64,000 nucleotides of DNA from Herbidospora cretacea. Its GTDB lineage: Bacteria > Actinomycetota > Actinomycetes > Streptosporangiales > Streptosporangiaceae. The position numbers and the translations under genes are program-made. Under the pieces are notes generated by a model. That model saw nothing but the letters and a program-made list of their open reading frames with translations. It was not told the DNA's origin and ran no database searches. Of this stretch, positions 20,201 through 31,197 are shown one piece after another. The first letter of the stretch is position 1. Each line of letters opens with the position of its first letter. The DNA lies in NCBI RefSeq assembly GCF_001570605.1, contig NZ_BBXG01000001.1, positions 372,001-436,000 of the forward strand, in the 5' to 3' direction.

Positions 20201-23200
20201 AGAGCTACTGGGCGACCGACTTCGCCGCCCCGGTCATCAGGAAGATCGGCGAGGACCTGAGGCGCGACCCGGCGCTGGCCGCCAAGGTCACCCTCCGCCA
20301 CCAGGCCGCGAACGTCACCGACGGCCTGCCGCGTGACTTCTTCGACACGATCGTCATCAACTCCGTCATCCAGTACTTCCCGAGCCTCGACCACCTGACC
20401 GAGGTCATCGAGGGCGCGATGGCGCTGCTGCGGCCGGGCGGCGCGCTGTTCGTCGGCGACGTGCGGAACCTGCGGCTGAACCGGCACTTCCACGAGGCGA
20501 TCCAGGCCGTCAAGGGCGGCGACGCCGACCGCAGCCTCGCCCTGGAGAAGGAGCTCCTGGTCGACCCCGACTACTTCACGGGCCTCGGCCACCCGGTCGA
20601 CCTGCGCACCAAGCGGGGCCACCGGCACAACGAGCTGTCCCGGTACCGCTACGACGTGGTGCTCCACGCCTCGGACGCCGACATGTCGGTGCGGGACGTC
20701 CCGCAGGTCGCCTGGCCCGACTTCACCGGGTTCGAGGGCCGGCCGATCCGGGTCACCGGCATCCCCGACGCCCGGCTCGCCGAAGGCGGCGTCGAGACCG
20801 AGTTCCTGCACACGTTCGGCCCGGCCGTCACCACCTGGTCATCCGAGCCGGGCTGCTTCGAGGCCGTCTTCCTGCCGGAGATCCCGCGCGCGCTCGACGG
20901 CGTCTACCGGCGGACCGGGGGAGTCCCCCTGGCCAACGACCCCGGCGACGCCCGCCGCTCCGCCGCCCTGGTGGCGGCGGTCCGCGAGGACGTCAAGCGG
21001 GAGCTGCCCGACTACATGGTGCCGGGCGCGTTCGTCGTGCTGCCCCAGCTGCCGATGAACGACAACGGCAAGCTCGACGTCACCGCCCTCCCGAACCCCG
21101 AACCGGTCACCGGCGGTGGCGGCCGGGCCCCGCGCACGCCGGTGGAGGAGACCCTCTGCCGCATCTTCGCCGAGGTCCTCGGCCTGGCGGAGGTCACGGC
21201 GGAGGACGCGTTCTTCGAGCTCGGCGGCCACTCGCTGCTGGCCACCCGCGTGGTCAGCCGGGCCCGCGCCGAGCTCGGGGCCGAACTCGCCATCAGGGAC
21301 CTGTTCGAGGCGCCCACCCCGGCCCTGCTGGCCGAGCGCGTCGCGGGCAGCGCCCCGGCCCGCCCGGCGCTGACCGCCCGGCCGAGGCCCGAGCGCGTCC
21401 CGGCGTCGGCCGCCCAGCGCCGGTTGTGGCTGGCCGAACGGCTGTCGGGCGGCGACGCCTACCACTTCCCGCTGGTCGTGAGGTTGCGCGGCGCGTTCGA
21501 CGCGACCGCGTTCGAGCAGGCGCTGAACGACGTGGCCCGCCGCCACGAGGTGCTGCGGACCGTCGTCCGGGAGGTCGAGGGTGAGCTCCACCAGGTCGTC
21601 ACCGACCTGACGGTGACCCTCGGCGACGACCCCCGCAGGCCCTTCGACCTGGCGAACGAGCCGCCCGTGCGGGCCTCGGTCGAGCGGACCGGTCCGGACG
21701 AGCACGTCGTGACGATGATCCTGCACCACATCGCCACCGACGAGTGGTCCGACCGCCCGTTCCTGCGCGACCTGGAGACGGCCTACCGCGCCCGCCTGCT
21801 CGGGCAGGCCCCCGCGTGGGAGCCGCTCAAGGTCCAGTACGCCGACTACACCCTCTGGCAGGACCGCCTGCTGGCCCAGGAGGGCGACCGTCAGCTCGCC
21901 TTCTGGCGCGACCGCCTCGACGACCTGCCCGAGGAGATCGCGCTCCCGCACGACGGCCCCCGCGTCCCCGGCGGCGCGTCGGGCCTCGTCCGGGTGGACG
22001 TCCCGGCCGCCGACGCCCTCAGGGAGCTCGCCGCCGCCACGGGCACCAGCGTGTTCATGGTCCTCCAGGCCGCGGTGGCCGCGCTGCTGCACCGGCTGGG
22101 CGCGGGCGACGACATCCCGATCGGGGCGCCGATCGCGGGCCGTACCGACGAGGGGCTCGACGACCTCGTCGGGTTCTTCGTGAACACGCTCGTCCTGCGG
22201 GCCGACGTGTCCGGCGACCCGACGTTCGGTGAGCTGCTCGACCGGGTGAAGGAGGCCGACCTGGCCGCCTTCGCCCACCAGGACCTCCCGTTCGAGCGGC
22301 TCGTCGAGGACCTCAACCCGCCCCGCGTGCCCGGCCGGAACCCGCTGTTCCAGGTCATGATGGGCTACCACCACCGGCCCGGCGGCGACCCCGACGTGCT
22401 GGGCCTGGAGACCGAGTGGATCGACACCCGGATCGAGACGGCCAAGTTCGACCTCGACTTCACCTTCGTCGACGGTCCCCGCATGACGCTGCTGCTGGAG
22501 TACGCCGAGGGCCGCTTCACCGAGCGGACCGCCGCCGATATCGCCGCCCGCGCGCTGAAGCTGATCGAGGGCCTGCGGCTCGACACCCGGGTCAGCGACC
22601 TGCCGATCCTGCTGGAGAGCGACGTCGCCCTCCCCGCCGGGCCGCGTGGACTCCCGTTCCGGTCGATCCCGGCGATCGTCGAGGAACTGGCGGCGGCCCG
22701 GCCCGGCCAGACCGCCCTGGTCACCGCCGACCGGAGCTACACCTTCGCCGAGCTGGCCGCCCGGGTCCGCGCGGTCGCGGCCCACGTCGTGGCCAAGGGC
22801 GCGGGGCCGGAGAAGGTCGTGGGCCTGGCGGTCTCCCGGGCCGAGATGGTCCCGGCGATCCTGGGCGTGCTGGCGTCGGGGGCGGCCTACCTGCCCATCG
22901 ACCGCGGCTATCCGGCCGACCGGCTGGCGTACATGATCGCGGACACCGGGCCCGTCTGCGTCCTGGCCTCCCTCGACGGCGTCGAGGGAGACGTCGGCGT
23001 CGCGGACGTGCACCCCGACGGCGCGGCCTACGTGATCTACACCTCGGGCTCGACCGGCACCCCGAAGGGCGTCGTCGGCACCCACCGGGGCATCGCCAAC
23101 CTGTTCGCCAGCCACGCCGGCAACCTCATCCCCGAGGAGCCGGGCAGAGCCCTGCACGCCGCGTCGTTCAGCTTCGACGGTTCGTGGGAGCCGCTGCTCT

Positions 23201-26200
23201 GGCTGCTGGCCGGGCACGCGCTGTACGTGGCCGACGAGCAGACCATGACCGACCCGGCCGCCCTGCTCGCCCTGATCGAGCGCGAACGGCTCGACTACGT
23301 CGACCTCACCCCCACCTACCTGCGCGAACTCCTGCACCACGGGTTCCTCGACGGCTACGCGCCCCGGGTGCTGTCGGTCGGCGGCGAGGCGACCCCGCCG
23401 GAGCTGTGGCAGTGGCTGAAGGACCGGCCGGGACTGACCGTCCACGACCTCTACGGCCCGACCGAGTGCGCGGTCGACGCCTACGGCTGGCACGACGGCT
23501 GGGCCGCCCCGGTGGCCGGCATCCGCGTGTACGTGCTGGACGGCCGTCTCCGCCCCCAGCCCGCCAACGTGCCGGGCGAGCTCTACCTCGCGGGCCCGGG
23601 GCTGGCGCGCGGCTACCTCAACCGGCCCGGCCTGACCGCCGAGCGCTTCACCGCCGACCCCTTCGCGGCGGGCGAGCGCATGTACCGTACCGGCGACCTG
23701 GCCCGGTTCCGCCCCGACGGCACGCTCGAGTTCCTCGGCCGCGCCGACGACCAGGTCAAGCTGCGCGGCTTCCGGATCGAGCTCGGCGAGATCGAGGCCG
23801 TGCTCCGCGCCCACCCGGCCGTCGCCCAGGCCGCGGTGATCGTCCGGGACGAGACGCTGGTCGCCTACGTCGTCTCCGCCGCGACCGAGGACGACCTGCG
23901 GCGGCACGTCGCGGCGCAGGTGCCCGAGCACATGGTTCCGGCGGCGTTCGTCGCGCTGGACCACCTGCCGAGGTCGGTCGCCGGGAAGCTCGACCGCCGG
24001 GCGCTCCCGGCCCCCGAGCGGAGGGCCACCGCGTCGCGCCGTCCCCGGGACGCCCGGGAAGAGGTGCTCTGCGCGGTCTTCGCCGACGTGCTCGGCACCC
24101 AGGTCGGCCCCGACGACGACTTCTTCGCCCTCGGCGGCCACTCGCTGCTGGGCATGCGCCTGGTCAGCCGCGTCCGCGCGGCCCTGGGCGCGGAGGTGTC
24201 GCTCCGGGCGGTCTTCGACGCGCCGACCCCCGCGCGCCTGTCCGGGCTGCTCGGCGACGCGGCCCGGCCGGGCCCGGTGGCCGTCGAACGACCCGAGTTC
24301 ACCCCGCTCTCCTACGCCCAGCGCCGGATGTGGCTCCTGGACCGGATCGATTCCGGCGGCGCCTACGAGATCACCATGGCCTGGCGCCTGGAAGGCTCGC
24401 TCGACGTCGGCGCGCTCCAGAGCGCGCTGGACGACGTCGTCGAACGGCACGAGGCGCTGCGGACCGTCTTCCCCGACCGGGACGGCGAGCCCTACCAGCT
24501 GATCCTCCAGAACGTCACGGTCCCGCTGGTCCACGGGCCGGTGACGACCGGGTTCGCGCTCGACCGCGAGATCCCCGTCCGCGCCCACCTCCACGACGGC
24601 GTGCTGACCCTGGTCGTCCACCACATCGCCACCGACGAGTGGTCCGACGCGCCGTTCAGGCGGGACCTGGCGCTGGCCTACAACGCCAGGCTGGCCGGAC
24701 ACGCCCCGGCCTGGGCCCCGCTGAAGGTCCAGTACGCCGACTACACCCTCTGGGCCTCCGAGGGCGACCCCGGCTACTGGGCGGAACAGCTGCGCGACCT
24801 GCCCGACGAGCTGGCGCTCCCGGCCGACCGGCCGCGTCCGGCGGAGAGCTCCTTCAGGGGCGGCCTGGCGGGCTTCACCCTCGACGCCGGCCTGGAGGCC
24901 AGGCTGCGCGAGGTGGCGCGGGCGCACGGCGTCAGCATGTCCATGCTGGCCCAGGCGGCGGTCGCCGCCCTGCTCAACCGGATGGGGGCGGGGGAGGACA
25001 TCCCGCTCGGCACGCCGATCTCGGGCCGTACCGACGAGAGCCTCGAAGACCTCGTCGGGTTCTTCGTGAACTCGCTCGTCATCCGGGCCGACCTGAGCGG
25101 CGACCCGAGCTTCGCCGACCTGCTGGCCCGCGTCCGCGACACCGCGCTGGCCGCCTACGAGCACCAGGACGTGCCGTTCGAGCGGCTCGTCGAGGTGCTC
25201 GACCCGCCGAGGTCGCTCGCCCGCCACCCGCTGTTCCAGGTCATGGTCGTCTACCTGACCGGCCAGACCGGCGCGCCCGCGCTCGACGGCCTCACCCTGA
25301 CCGAGGTCGAGGTGGCCCAGGACACCGCGAAGTTCGACCTGAGCGTCGACTTCATCGAGCGCGAGGACGGCGTCGAGGGCTGGATCGAGTACAGCGCCGA
25401 CCTGTTCGACCAGGCCACCGCCGACCTGCTCGCCGCCCGGCTCGTGCGGCTCCTGCGCCAGGTGGCCGCCGACCCCTCCGTGCCCGTACGCCACCTCGAC
25501 GTCCACCTCGAAGAGCCCCCGGCCTTCACGAGCGTCGAGACCCCGGCGGCCACCCTGCCCGAACTGTTCCGCACCCAGGTCAGCCGCACGCCCGACGCGC
25601 TCGCGCTGGTCTTCGGGGACACCCGCCTGACCTACGCCGAGTTCGACGCCCGCGTCGAGGAGACGGCCAGGGTCCTGGCCGGGCTCGGCGCGGGCCCGGA
25701 GACCACCGTCGCGGTGGCGCTGCCACGCTCGATCGAGCTGGTCACGGCCCTGTACGCCATCCAGCGCGCCGGGGCCGCCTACCTCCCGCTCGACCCCGGC
25801 CTGCCCGAGGAGCGGAAGCGGTTCATGCTGGCCGAGGCCGGCCCCGTGCTCGTCATCGACGGCCCGCTCCCGACCGGCCCGCACGGCGACCTGCCCGAGC
25901 GGTACGACCCGCGCAGCCCCGCCTACTTGATCTACACCTCCGGCTCGACCGGCCGCCCGAAGGGCGTCGTCGTCCCGCACGCCGGCATCGCCAACCGCCT
26001 CCAGTGGATGCAGGCCGAATACGGCCTGACCTCAGGCGACCGCGTCCTCCAGAAGACCCCGGCGAGCTTCGACGTCTCGGTCTGGGAGTTCTTCTGGCCG
26101 CTCATGACCGGCGCCGCGCTCGTCGTGGCCCGGCCCGACGGCCACCGCGACCCGGCCTACCTGGCCGATCTGATCGAGCGGGAGGGCGTGACGACGGTCC

Positions 26201-29200
26201 ACTTCGTGCCGTCGATGCTGCGCGCGTTCCTCGACGTCTTCCCGGATGTCTTCCCGGATGTCTTCCCGGGTGTCGAGGCGCGGGGCCTGAAGCGGGTGCT
26301 CTGCTCCGGCGAGGCCCTCCCGTCCGACCTCGCGGCCCGGTTCCACACCCTGATCGACGCCGAGCTGCACAACCTCTACGGCCCCACCGAGGCGTCGGTC
26401 GACGTCACCGCCGTCCAGGTGGCAGGGGACGAGGTCACGATCGGCCGGCCGATCTGGAACACCCGCGCCTACGTGCTGGACCGGTGGCTCCGGCCGGTCC
26501 CGCCCGGGGTCGCCGGGGAGCTCTACCTCGCCGGCGTGCAGCTCGCGCGCGGCTATCTCGACCGGCCCGCCCTGACGGCCGAGCGGTTCACCGCCGACCC
26601 GTTCGTGCCGGGGGAGCGCATGTACCGTACCGGCGACCTGGCCCGCTGGAACCGCGACGGCACGCTCTCCTACCTCGGCCGCACCGACCACCAGGTCAAG
26701 ATCCGCGGCTTCCGCGTCGAGCTCGGCGAGATCGAGGCGGCGATCGGCGGCGTCAACGTCGTCGTCGCCCGCGACGACCGCCTGGTCGCCTACGTCGTCG
26801 GCGAGCCGCGCGACCTGGACCTGGCGCGGGTGCTGCCCGGCCACATGGTCCCGGCCGCCGTCGTCTGGCTCGACGCGCTGCCGCTGACCACCAGCGGCAA
26901 GCTCGACCGCCGTGCCCTGCCCGATCCCACGTTCACCGTGGGCGACGCCCTCCCCGCCAACCCGCGCGAGGAGGCGCTGGCAGGGGTGTTCGCCGACGTC
27001 CTCGGTCTCGGCCGGGTCGGCGCCGACGACGACTTCTTCGCCCTCGGCGGCGACAGCATCGTCGCGATGCGCCTGGTCAGCCGGGCGCGGGCGGCCGGTC
27101 TCGCGCTCACCCCGCGCGACGTCTTCAGGCACCGTTCCGTACGCGGCCTCGCGGCGGCCGCCTCCCCGGTGACGTCCGACGAGCGGGCGGTCTCCTTCTT
27201 CACCCCGGCGGAGCGCGCCGAGTTCGGCGACCCGATCCTGCCGGTGACCCCGCTCCAGGCCGGTCTGCTCTTCCACGCCTCCTACGACGACGAGGACGTC
27301 TACACCGTCCAGGTCGTCTACGAGATCACCGGCGAGGTCGACGCCCCCCGCCTTCGAAGGGCAGGCCAGGCGCTGCTCGACCGCCACGAGAACCTGCGCG
27401 CCGGGTTCGGCCACCTCACGTCGGGCCGCCCGGTCGCCTTCGTCCCCGAGCGGGTGGAGCTCCCGTGGCGGGAGATCGCCCCGGAGGACCTCGACGCCGA
27501 ACTCGCCGCCGAGCGACGCCGCTTCCCGGTCTCCGAACCGCCGCTGCTGCGCCTGATGCTGGCCGGGAACCGCCTCGTCCTCTCCCACCAGCACGTCCTC
27601 CTCGACGGCTGGTCGCTCCCGGCGCTGATGGCCGAGTTCACCGCCCTCTACGAGGGCCGCCCGCTGCCGGAGGTCCGGCCGTTCCGCGACCACCTGGAAT
27701 GGCTGGCCCGTCAGTCGGTTCCCGACGCCCGGCGAGCGTGGGCGGAGGCTCTCGACGGCGTCGAACCGACCCTGCTCGACGCCGGAACCCACCGCCCGGC
27801 CCTGCCGCAGCTTCACGAGGTGCGGCTGTCGGCGGCCGAGACCGACCGGCTGACCTCCTACGCGCGGGCCAGCGGCCTCACGCTCAACACGGTCGCGCAG
27901 GGCGCGTGGGGCCTGCTGCTGGCCCGCCTCACCGGCCGGGACGACGTCGTCTTCGGGGCCACCGTCTCCGGCCGCGACCTGCCCGGCTCGGAGTCGATGG
28001 TCGGCCTGTTCATCACGACCGTCCCCGTGCGGGCCACCCTGCGCGAGGGCGAGCGGATGACGGCGTACCTGACGAGACTCCAGGACCGGCAGGCCGGGCT
28101 CATCGAGCACCAGCACCTCGGCCTGGCCGGGATCCAGAAGGCGGCCGGCACCGGCGAGCTGTTCGACACCCTGATGGTCTTCGAGTCCTACCCGGACGCC
28201 GGCGGCCACGACCGCTTCACCCCGGTCGCCCACCACGACGCCACGCACTATCCGCTGACCTGGGCCGTCGAGCCCGGCGACTCGGGGCTGGTTTTGACGG
28301 CGGAGTTCCACGGCGACCGCGCCAGGGCCGAACGCGTCGCCGACGCCCTGGTGGAGATCCTCAGGCAGGTCGCCGACGACCCGGTCGTCGGCACGCTCGA
28401 CGGCCTGGCCCCGGGGGAGCGCGCCTGGCTGCTCGACCGGGGAACCGGCCCGGTCCTGGAAACGGGCGGGACCGTCCCCGAGCTGTTCGCGGCCCAGGCG
28501 GCGGCCACTCCTTCGGAGGTGGCCCTGGTCGCGGGCGGCCGGTCGTGGACGTTCGCCGAACTCGCCACCTCGGTCGAATCCGTCGCCAAGGCGCTGGTCG
28601 CACGCGGCGCTGGCCCGGAGAAGATCGTCGCGCTGGCGCTCCCGCGCACCGCCGACCACGTCGTCGCCATCCTGGCGGTGCTGCGGTCGGGAGCCGCCTA
28701 CCTGCCGATCGACCCCGGCCTGCCGGAGGCGCGCGTCGCCGACATGCTCGCCGACGCCTCGCCGGTGCTGGTCCTGGAGACCCTGGAGAGCCTCGACGGC
28801 TCCGGCGACCTGCCGACGAGCTACTCAGGTCAGAGCCCGGCCTACGTGATCTACACCTCCGGCTCGACCGGCCGCCCGAAGGGCGTCGTGGTCACCCACG
28901 CCAGCCTCGCCAACCTGTTCCACAGCCACCGCGCCGACCTCTACGACCGCGTCAAGGCCACGACGGGCCGCCGCCACCTGCGGGTCGGCCACGCCTGGTC
29001 GTTCTCCTTCGACGCGTCCTGGCAGCCGCAACTGTGGCTGGTCGACGGCCACGCCCTCCACGTCGCCGACGACGAGACCCGCCGCGATCCGGTCCTGCTG
29101 GAGCGCTTCGTCCGCGACCACGAGATCGACTTCATCGAGGTCACCCCGTCGTTCCTGGCCCAGATGCCCGGCCTGCTCGACGACGGCCCGCTGTCCCTCG

Positions 29201-30939
29201 TCGGCGTCGGCGGCGAGGCCGTGACGGACGGCCTGTGGGCCAGGATGCGCGACGGCGTCAACCTCTACGGCCCCACCGAGGCCACCGTCGACGCCCTGGT
29301 CGCCCACACCCGCGACAGCGACACGCCCCTGGTCGGCCGCCCGGTCGCCAACACGCGGGCCTACGTCCTGGACGCCGGCCTGCGCCCGGTCGCCCCCGGG
29401 GTGACCGGCGAGCTCTACCTGTCCGGCGCGGGCCTGGCCCGCGGCTACCTGAACCGCCCCGGCCTGACCGCCGAACGGTTCACCGCCGACCCCTTCGCGG
29501 CCGGGCAGCGCATGTACCGCACCGGCGACCTGGCCCGCTGGACCGCCGACGGCAGGCTCGACTACCAGGGCCGCGCCGACGACCAGGTCAAGGTGCGCGG
29601 CCACCGCGTCGAACCGGGCGAGATCGAGGCCGTGCTGAGCCGCTGGGCCACCCAGGCGACCGTGCAGGTGCGGGACGGCAGGCTGATCGCCTACGTCGTC
29701 GGCGCCGTGGCGGGGCTCCGGGAACGGGTGTCCGGGGAACTCCCCGACTACATGGTCCCCAGCGCCTTCGTCGAGCTGGACCGCCTGCCGACGCTGCCGA
29801 ACGGCAAACTCGACCGGGCCGCGCTCCCGCCCCCGTCGTTCGCGCCCTTCGAGAGCCGCTCCCCGTCGGGGGAGGCCGAGCAGGCGCTGCTGGCGGTGTT
29901 CGCCGAGGTGCTGGACGTGCCCGGCATCGGCGTCGAGGACGACTTCTTCGCCTTCGGCGGCGACAGCCTGGTCGCCATGCGCGTCATCGCCCGGGCCCGC
30001 GCCGCCGGCTGGACGGTCACCGCCCGCCAGATCTTCGAGTCACGCACCGCCGAGGCGCTGGCCCGCGTCGCGGAGCGGCGGGCCATCCCGCTGACCCCGA
30101 TCATGCGCCGCCTGGTCGAGCGCCCCCACATGGAGGCGTTCTGCCAGTCGGCCGTGATCCGGCTCCCCGAGGGCCTGACCTCTCCGGAGTTCGACGCCCT
30201 CCTTGGGAAGGTGGCCGACCGTCACCCGATGCTCCGCTCCCACCTGGCCGACGACGGTCTCCACATCGGCGACTTCGTCACCGGCGACCTGGACCCGCGC
30301 GCGGGCCGCATGGTCAAGGCCGACTGGCTCGGCGACCGCGTCCGGCTGTCCATCCACCACCTGGCCGTCGACGCGGTCTCGTGGGGCGTCATCCTCGACG
30401 ACCTGGCCGCCGCCTGGCGCGGCGAGGACCTGCCCCCGGTCCCGGTCCAGTTCCGCCAGTGGGCCACGGCCGGGGACGACCTCCCCGCGCTCGGCGTCCA
30501 CGGCACCGTGGGCGAGGCGGTGAGGTCGTCCACCGTCGTCCCCGCCTTCGAGGTCACCGACGCCCTGCTGGTCGAAACCCTGCGCACGGCCTTCGGCCGC
30601 GACGTCACGATCGAGGTCGAGGGCCACGGCCGCGACGGCGACCGCGACCTGTCCCGCACGGTCGGCTGGTTCACCCGCGTCACCGTCCACGGCGACGGCG
30701 AACCGGAGGTCCTGCTGAACTACCTCGGCCGGGTCACCCCCGAGGAGGGCGACTGGACCGCCGACTCCTCTGCCGACGAGGTCGCCGACCACCCGGACGC
30801 CCCCCTGAGTCACCCGTACACCATCGACGCCGTCACCATGGACGGCGTGTTCACCGCGACCTGGACCCGCGCCCCCGGCGCCCCGGACCTGGCCGACACG
30901 TGGCGCGACGCGCTCACCGAGAAGGGAAACCCCGCATGA
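10888..30939 (+). CDS. Six-module siderophore nonribosomal peptide synthetase
   Basis: About 6,683 residues in one gene. Domain order, numbered from the GTG at 10,888: truncated C-like region (1-180), A1 with embedded methyltransferase, T1 (Ser about 1076); C2-A2-T2; C3-A3 with embedded methyltransferase-T3; C4-A4-T4; C5-A5-T5; C6-A6-T6; terminal epimerase E (about 6398-6668). No thioesterase or reductase domain. My pocket readings give A2 and A5 = Ser, A3 = N5-hydroxyornithine, A4 and A6 = ornithine-like, A1 unassigned. The start is set at GTG because GGGAGG lies 11 bases upstream and the earlier ATG overlaps an iron box. MbtH overlaps the stop (ATGA). The surrounding hydroxylase, formyltransferase and transport genes identify the product as a hydroxamate siderophore. 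No close end product can be named with certainty; coelichelin, scabichelin and albachelin are family analogies only. Confidence 0.95.
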   Translation: MSAIDQSAVFWRQRLTPLPQRLTLPVDTALPPGPRQGRRPLPAVPEATGLAAVAALLHRYSGATDLLIGYDTLPLRLTVTPSTPFEDLVRSVTAALEEARAHGRPEELPEVAVSVGPWPRPAELTVTFDRGEVVFDGPGDPAHLATLLASALADPRTPVADLGLLPAEERARILDGWNRTAHAVPLRTWPAMFADQVAARPDETALVFEDQSLTYAQLDERANRLAHALIARGAGPEKVVALAVPRSLDLIVAEVAVLKSGAAYLPVDTDYPPDRVAYMLQDAGPVCMVTTAETAEPGAFVLDAAETVRELEDRPATEPVTDLTVDNAAYVIYTSGSTGRPKGVVLSHAGVAKLVATQIERFGIGPHSRVLQFASPSFDVAFWDLCLGLLSGGRLVVVPSERRVPGRPLADYAHAHGVTFMILPPALLDAMPADVTLPPATLLAGTERVSPELVNRYARGRMMFNAYGPTEATTNSTLGLCDPDIAPGSIVPIGVPDPGTRAYVLDDRLRPVPAGVPGELYLAGEGLARGYLGRPALTAERFVADPFGGPGERLYRTGDLVRWRSDGRLEFLGRVDSQVKIRGFRIEPGEIESVLRAHPAVEQAAVVVREDRPGDRRLAAYVVPSLDAGASVEEWKDLHELLYSAAAGDGFAGWNSMYDGLPIPLEEMREWRDATVARIEELAPARVLEIGVGSGLILSRVAPAAEAYWATDLSEEAVAALRERLDPALAGKVRLSAQPADDVTGLPEGFFDLVVVNSVAQYFPDADYLKRVIRQAGRLLAPGGAVFVGDVRNLRLLRTLRAAVETRRHPDDKQAIQAATGRSVLWEGELLLDPDFFATLDGFTADIRVKRARAHNELSRYRYDVVLRPGAAQPVAEQVVRWTGPGFALADNLRVTGIPNARLTQDLTALYAVDDTSRPAAAEGVDPEDLHAYAESQGYRVTVTWDGDADDGSLDAVFTRGEPRAIYRPSGGFPLANRPAPFRDVTALMRVLRAHAAEFLPDYMVPAAFTPLDRLPVNTSGKIDAAALPAPDYAALSSGRAPRDPREELLCALFAEALGVPGVTVDDDFFALGGDSITAIRVLAGARAAGLRLTSRDVFRHRTVAGLAGVVADLGAGTAVTLEIPEGADTTGLDVEELLPLSPLQEGFFFHSLADDHDAYVVQQVVELDGDVDPERLRRAAEKLVARHAPLRACFRPGAGGRPVQVILRETGLPWREAAHDVTAEERARPFDLADAPLLRCALIGGRRLVLTFHHIVADGWSLPVLHRELLALYAGEELGPVTPYREFLRSLAGRDRESALTAWAEALGGLDEPTRMVAAPPAPVVPAHVRVELAEDVTERLAARARQLGVTLSTVVQGAWGLLLGRTTRRDDVVFGTTVSGRDAEVAGIEDMAGLFINTLPTRFRWSPSATLADLLTTLQNEQAALLDHQHVGLAAIQKAAGRAGGGELFDTLVVFENYPSSSGLTAGGIRVAGAEFHDTVHYPLALIVKPGRRLDLRLKFHDGRVPRAGAEGVADRLARLLTAVATDPGQRVARVDLAEDPGPQQGETVELPKITLTERISAQAARTPHALAVVYNTTQLTYAELDARATELAARLHAGRGDIVAVAVPRSEQLMIALLAVLKSGAAYLPIDTGYPADRIDHMLTDSGATTVIRGRELNVEISRSSGGESCPTQPQAPAPAQDPAPVFDQARPGDPAYLIYTSGSTGRPKGAVVSHEAIVNRLAWMQAAYPLTPGDRILQKTPASFDVSVWEFFWALCEGAAVVFAKPDGHHDPAYLAELISAERVTTMHFVPSMLEAFLAAPEITADPAWSASLRRVFSSGEALPGQAARRWTDLTGVPLHNLYGPTEAAVDVTFHPYTREENDVTVPIGKPVWNTGLRVLDTCLRPVPDGVPGELYLTGVQLAIGYHGRPGLTAERFVADPFGSGGRMYRTGDLVSRRPDGTIDYLGRTDRQVKLRGNRIEPGEVEAALAAVDGVARAAVTIRAGALVAYVVGDVTEDEVRQAVSERLPAAMAPAAYMIMDALPLTPSGKLDRDALPAPSARRAAARAAGNPREELLTAIFAEVLKLGEVGADDDFFLLGGDSISSIGVSSRARAAGLAVSPRDVFDHRTPAALAANAGAVTAVALAASELDLTEEERARLGDLEVWPLAPLQEGLFFHSNFDDGDLDVYTVHETFDLDRRLDPDRLRAAIEALLEATPGLRAGFTSDGLRRPVQFIATGYEIPLEVHDDPEDLDALMRAERLKRFDLDRPVLFRVLLIRLPDRDRLVIGRHLLLWDGWSAWLFLDRLFSLYDDPAREPARSSYRDYLTWLDNQDTAVATAAWRTALAGLDEPTLLAPGDHDPVIPEQLDRDLPGTLREVARGQGLTLNTLFTTAWGLTLASVTGRSDVVFGTTVAGRPSEVPDVENVIGLFLNTVPARIAFDPAEPVGALLRRVQDERLALMPHEWLGLGVVQAETGHRRLFDTLFVMRDGDTRERLADLRDRHGATAVANVDATHYPVNLIVTPGEPTRVTLAYRPDLISEGYAAGLLDRFALIVTRLAADFTAPAGRLDTSLPGETADPHENRVEEPTDTVADLLAAQARRTPDATALVYGEVTVTYAELDARINRIARLLIGCGAEPEAVVALGLPRSIDMVAALFAVLRTGAAYLPLELDHPDDRLAAMLDDARPVVLVTTPEVSARIAGDTPRVYLDRLEDHEAGPVEVQFSLEHPAYVIYTSGSTGRPKGVVTPYRGLTNMQLNHQSEIFDPAVASAGGRRLRIAHTVSFAFDMSWEELLWLVEGHEVHVCDEELRRDALALVAYCEANRIDVVNVTPTYAHVLIEEGLLEGHRPPLVLLGGEAVSDHVWSVLRDTERTYGYNLYGPTEYTINTLGGGTHDSDTPTVGTPIRGTRAHILDGWLRPVPEGVAGELYISGIGLARGYLRRPGLTAERFVADPFGLPGERMYRTGDLVRRRPDGNLDFLGRTDDQVKIRGHRIEPGEVESALTRLPQVAQAAVVVRDDRLVAYLVPAPGDRRETESDQIGEWQEIYSDEYEEIGTAVWTEDFAGWDSSYDGAPIPLEHMREWREATVDRIRSLNPRNVLEIGVGSGLLLSRLAPEAESYWATDFAAPVIRKIGEDLRRDPALAAKVTLRHQAANVTDGLPRDFFDTIVINSVIQYFPSLDHLTEVIEGAMALLRPGGALFVGDVRNLRLNRHFHEAIQAVKGGDADRSLALEKELLVDPDYFTGLGHPVDLRTKRGHRHNELSRYRYDVVLHASDADMSVRDVPQVAWPDFTGFEGRPIRVTGIPDARLAEGGVETEFLHTFGPAVTTWSSEPGCFEAVFLPEIPRALDGVYRRTGGVPLANDPGDARRSAALVAAVREDVKRELPDYMVPGAFVVLPQLPMNDNGKLDVTALPNPEPVTGGGGRAPRTPVEETLCRIFAEVLGLAEVTAEDAFFELGGHSLLATRVVSRARAELGAELAIRDLFEAPTPALLAERVAGSAPARPALTARPRPERVPASAAQRRLWLAERLSGGDAYHFPLVVRLRGAFDATAFEQALNDVARRHEVLRTVVREVEGELHQVVTDLTVTLGDDPRRPFDLANEPPVRASVERTGPDEHVVTMILHHIATDEWSDRPFLRDLETAYRARLLGQAPAWEPLKVQYADYTLWQDRLLAQEGDRQLAFWRDRLDDLPEEIALPHDGPRVPGGASGLVRVDVPAADALRELAAATGTSVFMVLQAAVAALLHRLGAGDDIPIGAPIAGRTDEGLDDLVGFFVNTLVLRADVSGDPTFGELLDRVKEADLAAFAHQDLPFERLVEDLNPPRVPGRNPLFQVMMGYHHRPGGDPDVLGLETEWIDTRIETAKFDLDFTFVDGPRMTLLLEYAEGRFTERTAADIAARALKLIEGLRLDTRVSDLPILLESDVALPAGPRGLPFRSIPAIVEELAAARPGQTALVTADRSYTFAELAARVRAVAAHVVAKGAGPEKVVGLAVSRAEMVPAILGVLASGAAYLPIDRGYPADRLAYMIADTGPVCVLASLDGVEGDVGVADVHPDGAAYVIYTSGSTGTPKGVVGTHRGIANLFASHAGNLIPEEPGRALHAASFSFDGSWEPLLWLLAGHALYVADEQTMTDPAALLALIERERLDYVDLTPTYLRELLHHGFLDGYAPRVLSVGGEATPPELWQWLKDRPGLTVHDLYGPTECAVDAYGWHDGWAAPVAGIRVYVLDGRLRPQPANVPGELYLAGPGLARGYLNRPGLTAERFTADPFAAGERMYRTGDLARFRPDGTLEFLGRADDQVKLRGFRIELGEIEAVLRAHPAVAQAAVIVRDETLVAYVVSAATEDDLRRHVAAQVPEHMVPAAFVALDHLPRSVAGKLDRRALPAPERRATASRRPRDAREEVLCAVFADVLGTQVGPDDDFFALGGHSLLGMRLVSRVRAALGAEVSLRAVFDAPTPARLSGLLGDAARPGPVAVERPEFTPLSYAQRRMWLLDRIDSGGAYEITMAWRLEGSLDVGALQSALDDVVERHEALRTVFPDRDGEPYQLILQNVTVPLVHGPVTTGFALDREIPVRAHLHDGVLTLVVHHIATDEWSDAPFRRDLALAYNARLAGHAPAWAPLKVQYADYTLWASEGDPGYWAEQLRDLPDELALPADRPRPAESSFRGGLAGFTLDAGLEARLREVARAHGVSMSMLAQAAVAALLNRMGAGEDIPLGTPISGRTDESLEDLVGFFVNSLVIRADLSGDPSFADLLARVRDTALAAYEHQDVPFERLVEVLDPPRSLARHPLFQVMVVYLTGQTGAPALDGLTLTEVEVAQDTAKFDLSVDFIEREDGVEGWIEYSADLFDQATADLLAARLVRLLRQVAADPSVPVRHLDVHLEEPPAFTSVETPAATLPELFRTQVSRTPDALALVFGDTRLTYAEFDARVEETARVLAGLGAGPETTVAVALPRSIELVTALYAIQRAGAAYLPLDPGLPEERKRFMLAEAGPVLVIDGPLPTGPHGDLPERYDPRSPAYLIYTSGSTGRPKGVVVPHAGIANRLQWMQAEYGLTSGDRVLQKTPASFDVSVWEFFWPLMTGAALVVARPDGHRDPAYLADLIEREGVTTVHFVPSMLRAFLDVFPDVFPDVFPGVEARGLKRVLCSGEALPSDLAARFHTLIDAELHNLYGPTEASVDVTAVQVAGDEVTIGRPIWNTRAYVLDRWLRPVPPGVAGELYLAGVQLARGYLDRPALTAERFTADPFVPGERMYRTGDLARWNRDGTLSYLGRTDHQVKIRGFRVELGEIEAAIGGVNVVVARDDRLVAYVVGEPRDLDLARVLPGHMVPAAVVWLDALPLTTSGKLDRRALPDPTFTVGDALPANPREEALAGVFADVLGLGRVGADDDFFALGGDSIVAMRLVSRARAAGLALTPRDVFRHRSVRGLAAAASPVTSDERAVSFFTPAERAEFGDPILPVTPLQAGLLFHASYDDEDVYTVQVVYEITGEVDAPRLRRAGQALLDRHENLRAGFGHLTSGRPVAFVPERVELPWREIAPEDLDAELAAERRRFPVSEPPLLRLMLAGNRLVLSHQHVLLDGWSLPALMAEFTALYEGRPLPEVRPFRDHLEWLARQSVPDARRAWAEALDGVEPTLLDAGTHRPALPQLHEVRLSAAETDRLTSYARASGLTLNTVAQGAWGLLLARLTGRDDVVFGATVSGRDLPGSESMVGLFITTVPVRATLREGERMTAYLTRLQDRQAGLIEHQHLGLAGIQKAAGTGELFDTLMVFESYPDAGGHDRFTPVAHHDATHYPLTWAVEPGDSGLVLTAEFHGDRARAERVADALVEILRQVADDPVVGTLDGLAPGERAWLLDRGTGPVLETGGTVPELFAAQAAATPSEVALVAGGRSWTFAELATSVESVAKALVARGAGPEKIVALALPRTADHVVAILAVLRSGAAYLPIDPGLPEARVADMLADASPVLVLETLESLDGSGDLPTSYSGQSPAYVIYTSGSTGRPKGVVVTHASLANLFHSHRADLYDRVKATTGRRHLRVGHAWSFSFDASWQPQLWLVDGHALHVADDETRRDPVLLERFVRDHEIDFIEVTPSFLAQMPGLLDDGPLSLVGVGGEAVTDGLWARMRDGVNLYGPTEATVDALVAHTRDSDTPLVGRPVANTRAYVLDAGLRPVAPGVTGELYLSGAGLARGYLNRPGLTAERFTADPFAAGQRMYRTGDLARWTADGRLDYQGRADDQVKVRGHRVEPGEIEAVLSRWATQATVQVRDGRLIAYVVGAVAGLRERVSGELPDYMVPSAFVELDRLPTLPNGKLDRAALPPPSFAPFESRSPSGEAEQALLAVFAEVLDVPGIGVEDDFFAFGGDSLVAMRVIARARAAGWTVTARQIFESRTAEALARVAERRAIPLTPIMRRLVERPHMEAFCQSAVIRLPEGLTSPEFDALLGKVADRHPMLRSHLADDGLHIGDFVTGDLDPRAGRMVKADWLGDRVRLSIHHLAVDAVSWGVILDDLAAAWRGEDLPPVPVQFRQWATAGDDLPALGVHGTVGEAVRSSTVVPAFEVTDALLVETLRTAFGRDVTIEVEGHGRDGDRDLSRTVGWFTRVTVHGDGEPEVLLNYLGRVTPEEGDWTADSSADEVADHPDAPLSHPYTIDAVTMDGVFTATWTRAPGAPDLADTWRDALTEKGNPA
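14281..17260 (+). other. NRPS module 2: C2 - A2 (Ser) - T2
   Basis: C2 begins [14 protein letters not shown] and has an intact HHIVADGWS near residue 1254. A2 pocket reads D-V-W-H-F-S-L-V-D, the standard bacterial serine code (as in EntF). T2 carries GGDS. A Pro/Ala/Gln-rich extra loop lies just before the A3 core motif (see finding at 15,860). Confidence 0.85.
17330..21350 (+). other. NRPS module 3: C3 - A3(MT) (N5-hydroxyornithine) - T3
   Basis: C3 has an altered active-site motif, [10 protein letters not shown], where the first histidine is arginine but the second (catalytic) remains. A3 pocket reads D-M-E-N-L-G-L-I-N, the established N5-hydroxyornithine code. A second methyltransferase is embedded after A8, with VLEIGVGSG near residue 3085, about 240 residues long and clearly paralogous to that in module 1. 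T3 is of the GGHS type. Product at this step: probably N-alpha-methyl-N5-hydroxyornithine. Confidence 0.85.
21380..24260 (+). other. NRPS module 4: C4 - A4 (ornithine-like) - T4
   Basis: C4 is LCL-like ([11 protein letters not shown] and HHIATDEWS near residue 3613). A4 belongs to the same clade as A3 and A6 ([15 protein letters not shown]). Its pocket reads D-G-E-D-S-G-L-V-D; the two acidic residues suit a basic side chain such as ornithine or hydroxyornithine, but this is inference. T4 is of the GGHS type. Confidence 0.75.
24290..27170 (+). other. NRPS module 5: C5 - A5 (Ser) - T5
   Basis: C5 is LCL-like with HHIATDEWS near residue 4578. A5 pocket reads D-V-W-H-L-S-L-V-D, the serine code. 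The A domain contains an in-frame 12-base tandem repeat encoding FPDV (26,233-26,274). T5 carries GGDS. Confidence 0.85.
26233..26274 (+). repeat. In-frame 12-bp tandem repeat inside NRPS A5
   Basis: Three and a half copies of the unit GATGTCTTCCCG (first copy begins GAC) encode [14 protein letters not shown] within the adenylation domain of module 5. The frame is preserved because the unit is 12 bases. Likely slippage product. Confidence 0.9.
27225..30890 (+). other. NRPS module 6: C6 - A6 (ornithine-like) - T6 - E
   Basis: C6 has [10 protein letters not shown], with the first active-site histidine changed to glutamine. A6 ([15 protein letters not shown]) reads D-A-Q-E-G-G-L-V-D and groups with A3 and A4. 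T6 is GGDS. The last 270 residues are an epimerase with [10 protein letters not shown] near residue 6490 and the downstream VGWFTRV and LLNYLGR blocks. The chain ends there with no thioesterase. Confidence 0.8.
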
Positions 30940-31133
30940 GCACCAACCCGTTCGAGAACCCCGACGGCGTGTACCTCGTCCTGGTGAACGAGGAGGGCCA
31001 GCACAGCCTGTGGCCCGAGTTCGCCGACGTCCCCCCGGGCTGGACGGTGACCTTCGGGCCGGCGGGGCGGCAGGCCTGCCTCGACCACATCGAAGTGACG
31101 TGGACGGACATGCGCCCGGCCGGCTTGCGCTAG
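30936..31133 (+). CDS. MbtH-like protein
   Basis: 65 residues, the normal MbtH size. It has the diagnostic pattern [24 protein letters not shown], then [11 protein letters not shown] and the C-terminal WTDMRP. MbtH proteins bind adenylation domains and raise their activity or solubility, so this one should serve the NRPS with which it overlaps (ATGA). Last gene of the rightward siderophore unit, followed by a strong hairpin. Confidence 0.96.
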   Translation: MSTNPFENPDGVYLVLVNEEGQHSLWPEFADVPPGWTVTFGPAGRQACLDHIEVTWTDMRPAGLR

Positions 31134-31146
31134 CGGGAAGAGGAGA

Positions 31147-31177
31147 GGCCGGGTCCGCCCCTCGGACCCGGCCTTCT
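31147..31177 (+). terminator. Terminator after mbtH
   Basis: Perfect 11-bp stem GGCCGGGTCCG/CGGACCCGGCC with a 5-base loop followed by TTCT, 13 bases after the mbtH stop. It separates the siderophore unit from the convergent DUF6492 gene. Confidence 0.85.
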
Positions 31178-31197
31178 GTGGTGAACCGCCCGGTGCC

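Noticed and set aside
11083-20811. Very long open frame on the minus strand antisense to the NRPS (over 3,000 codons).
   Set aside because: High-GC third-position bias in the true NRPS frame leaves complementary frames open. The translated sequence is a low-complexity Arg/Gly/Ala/Val mixture with no motif. Same for the antisense frames at 20,839-25,980 and 26,032-28,659.
22416-31133. A second plus-strand open frame of about 2,900 codons that merges into mbtH.
   Set aside because: Arg/Pro/Ala-rich shadow of the NRPS; only its last 65 codons, from the ATG at 30,936, are a real gene (mbtH).
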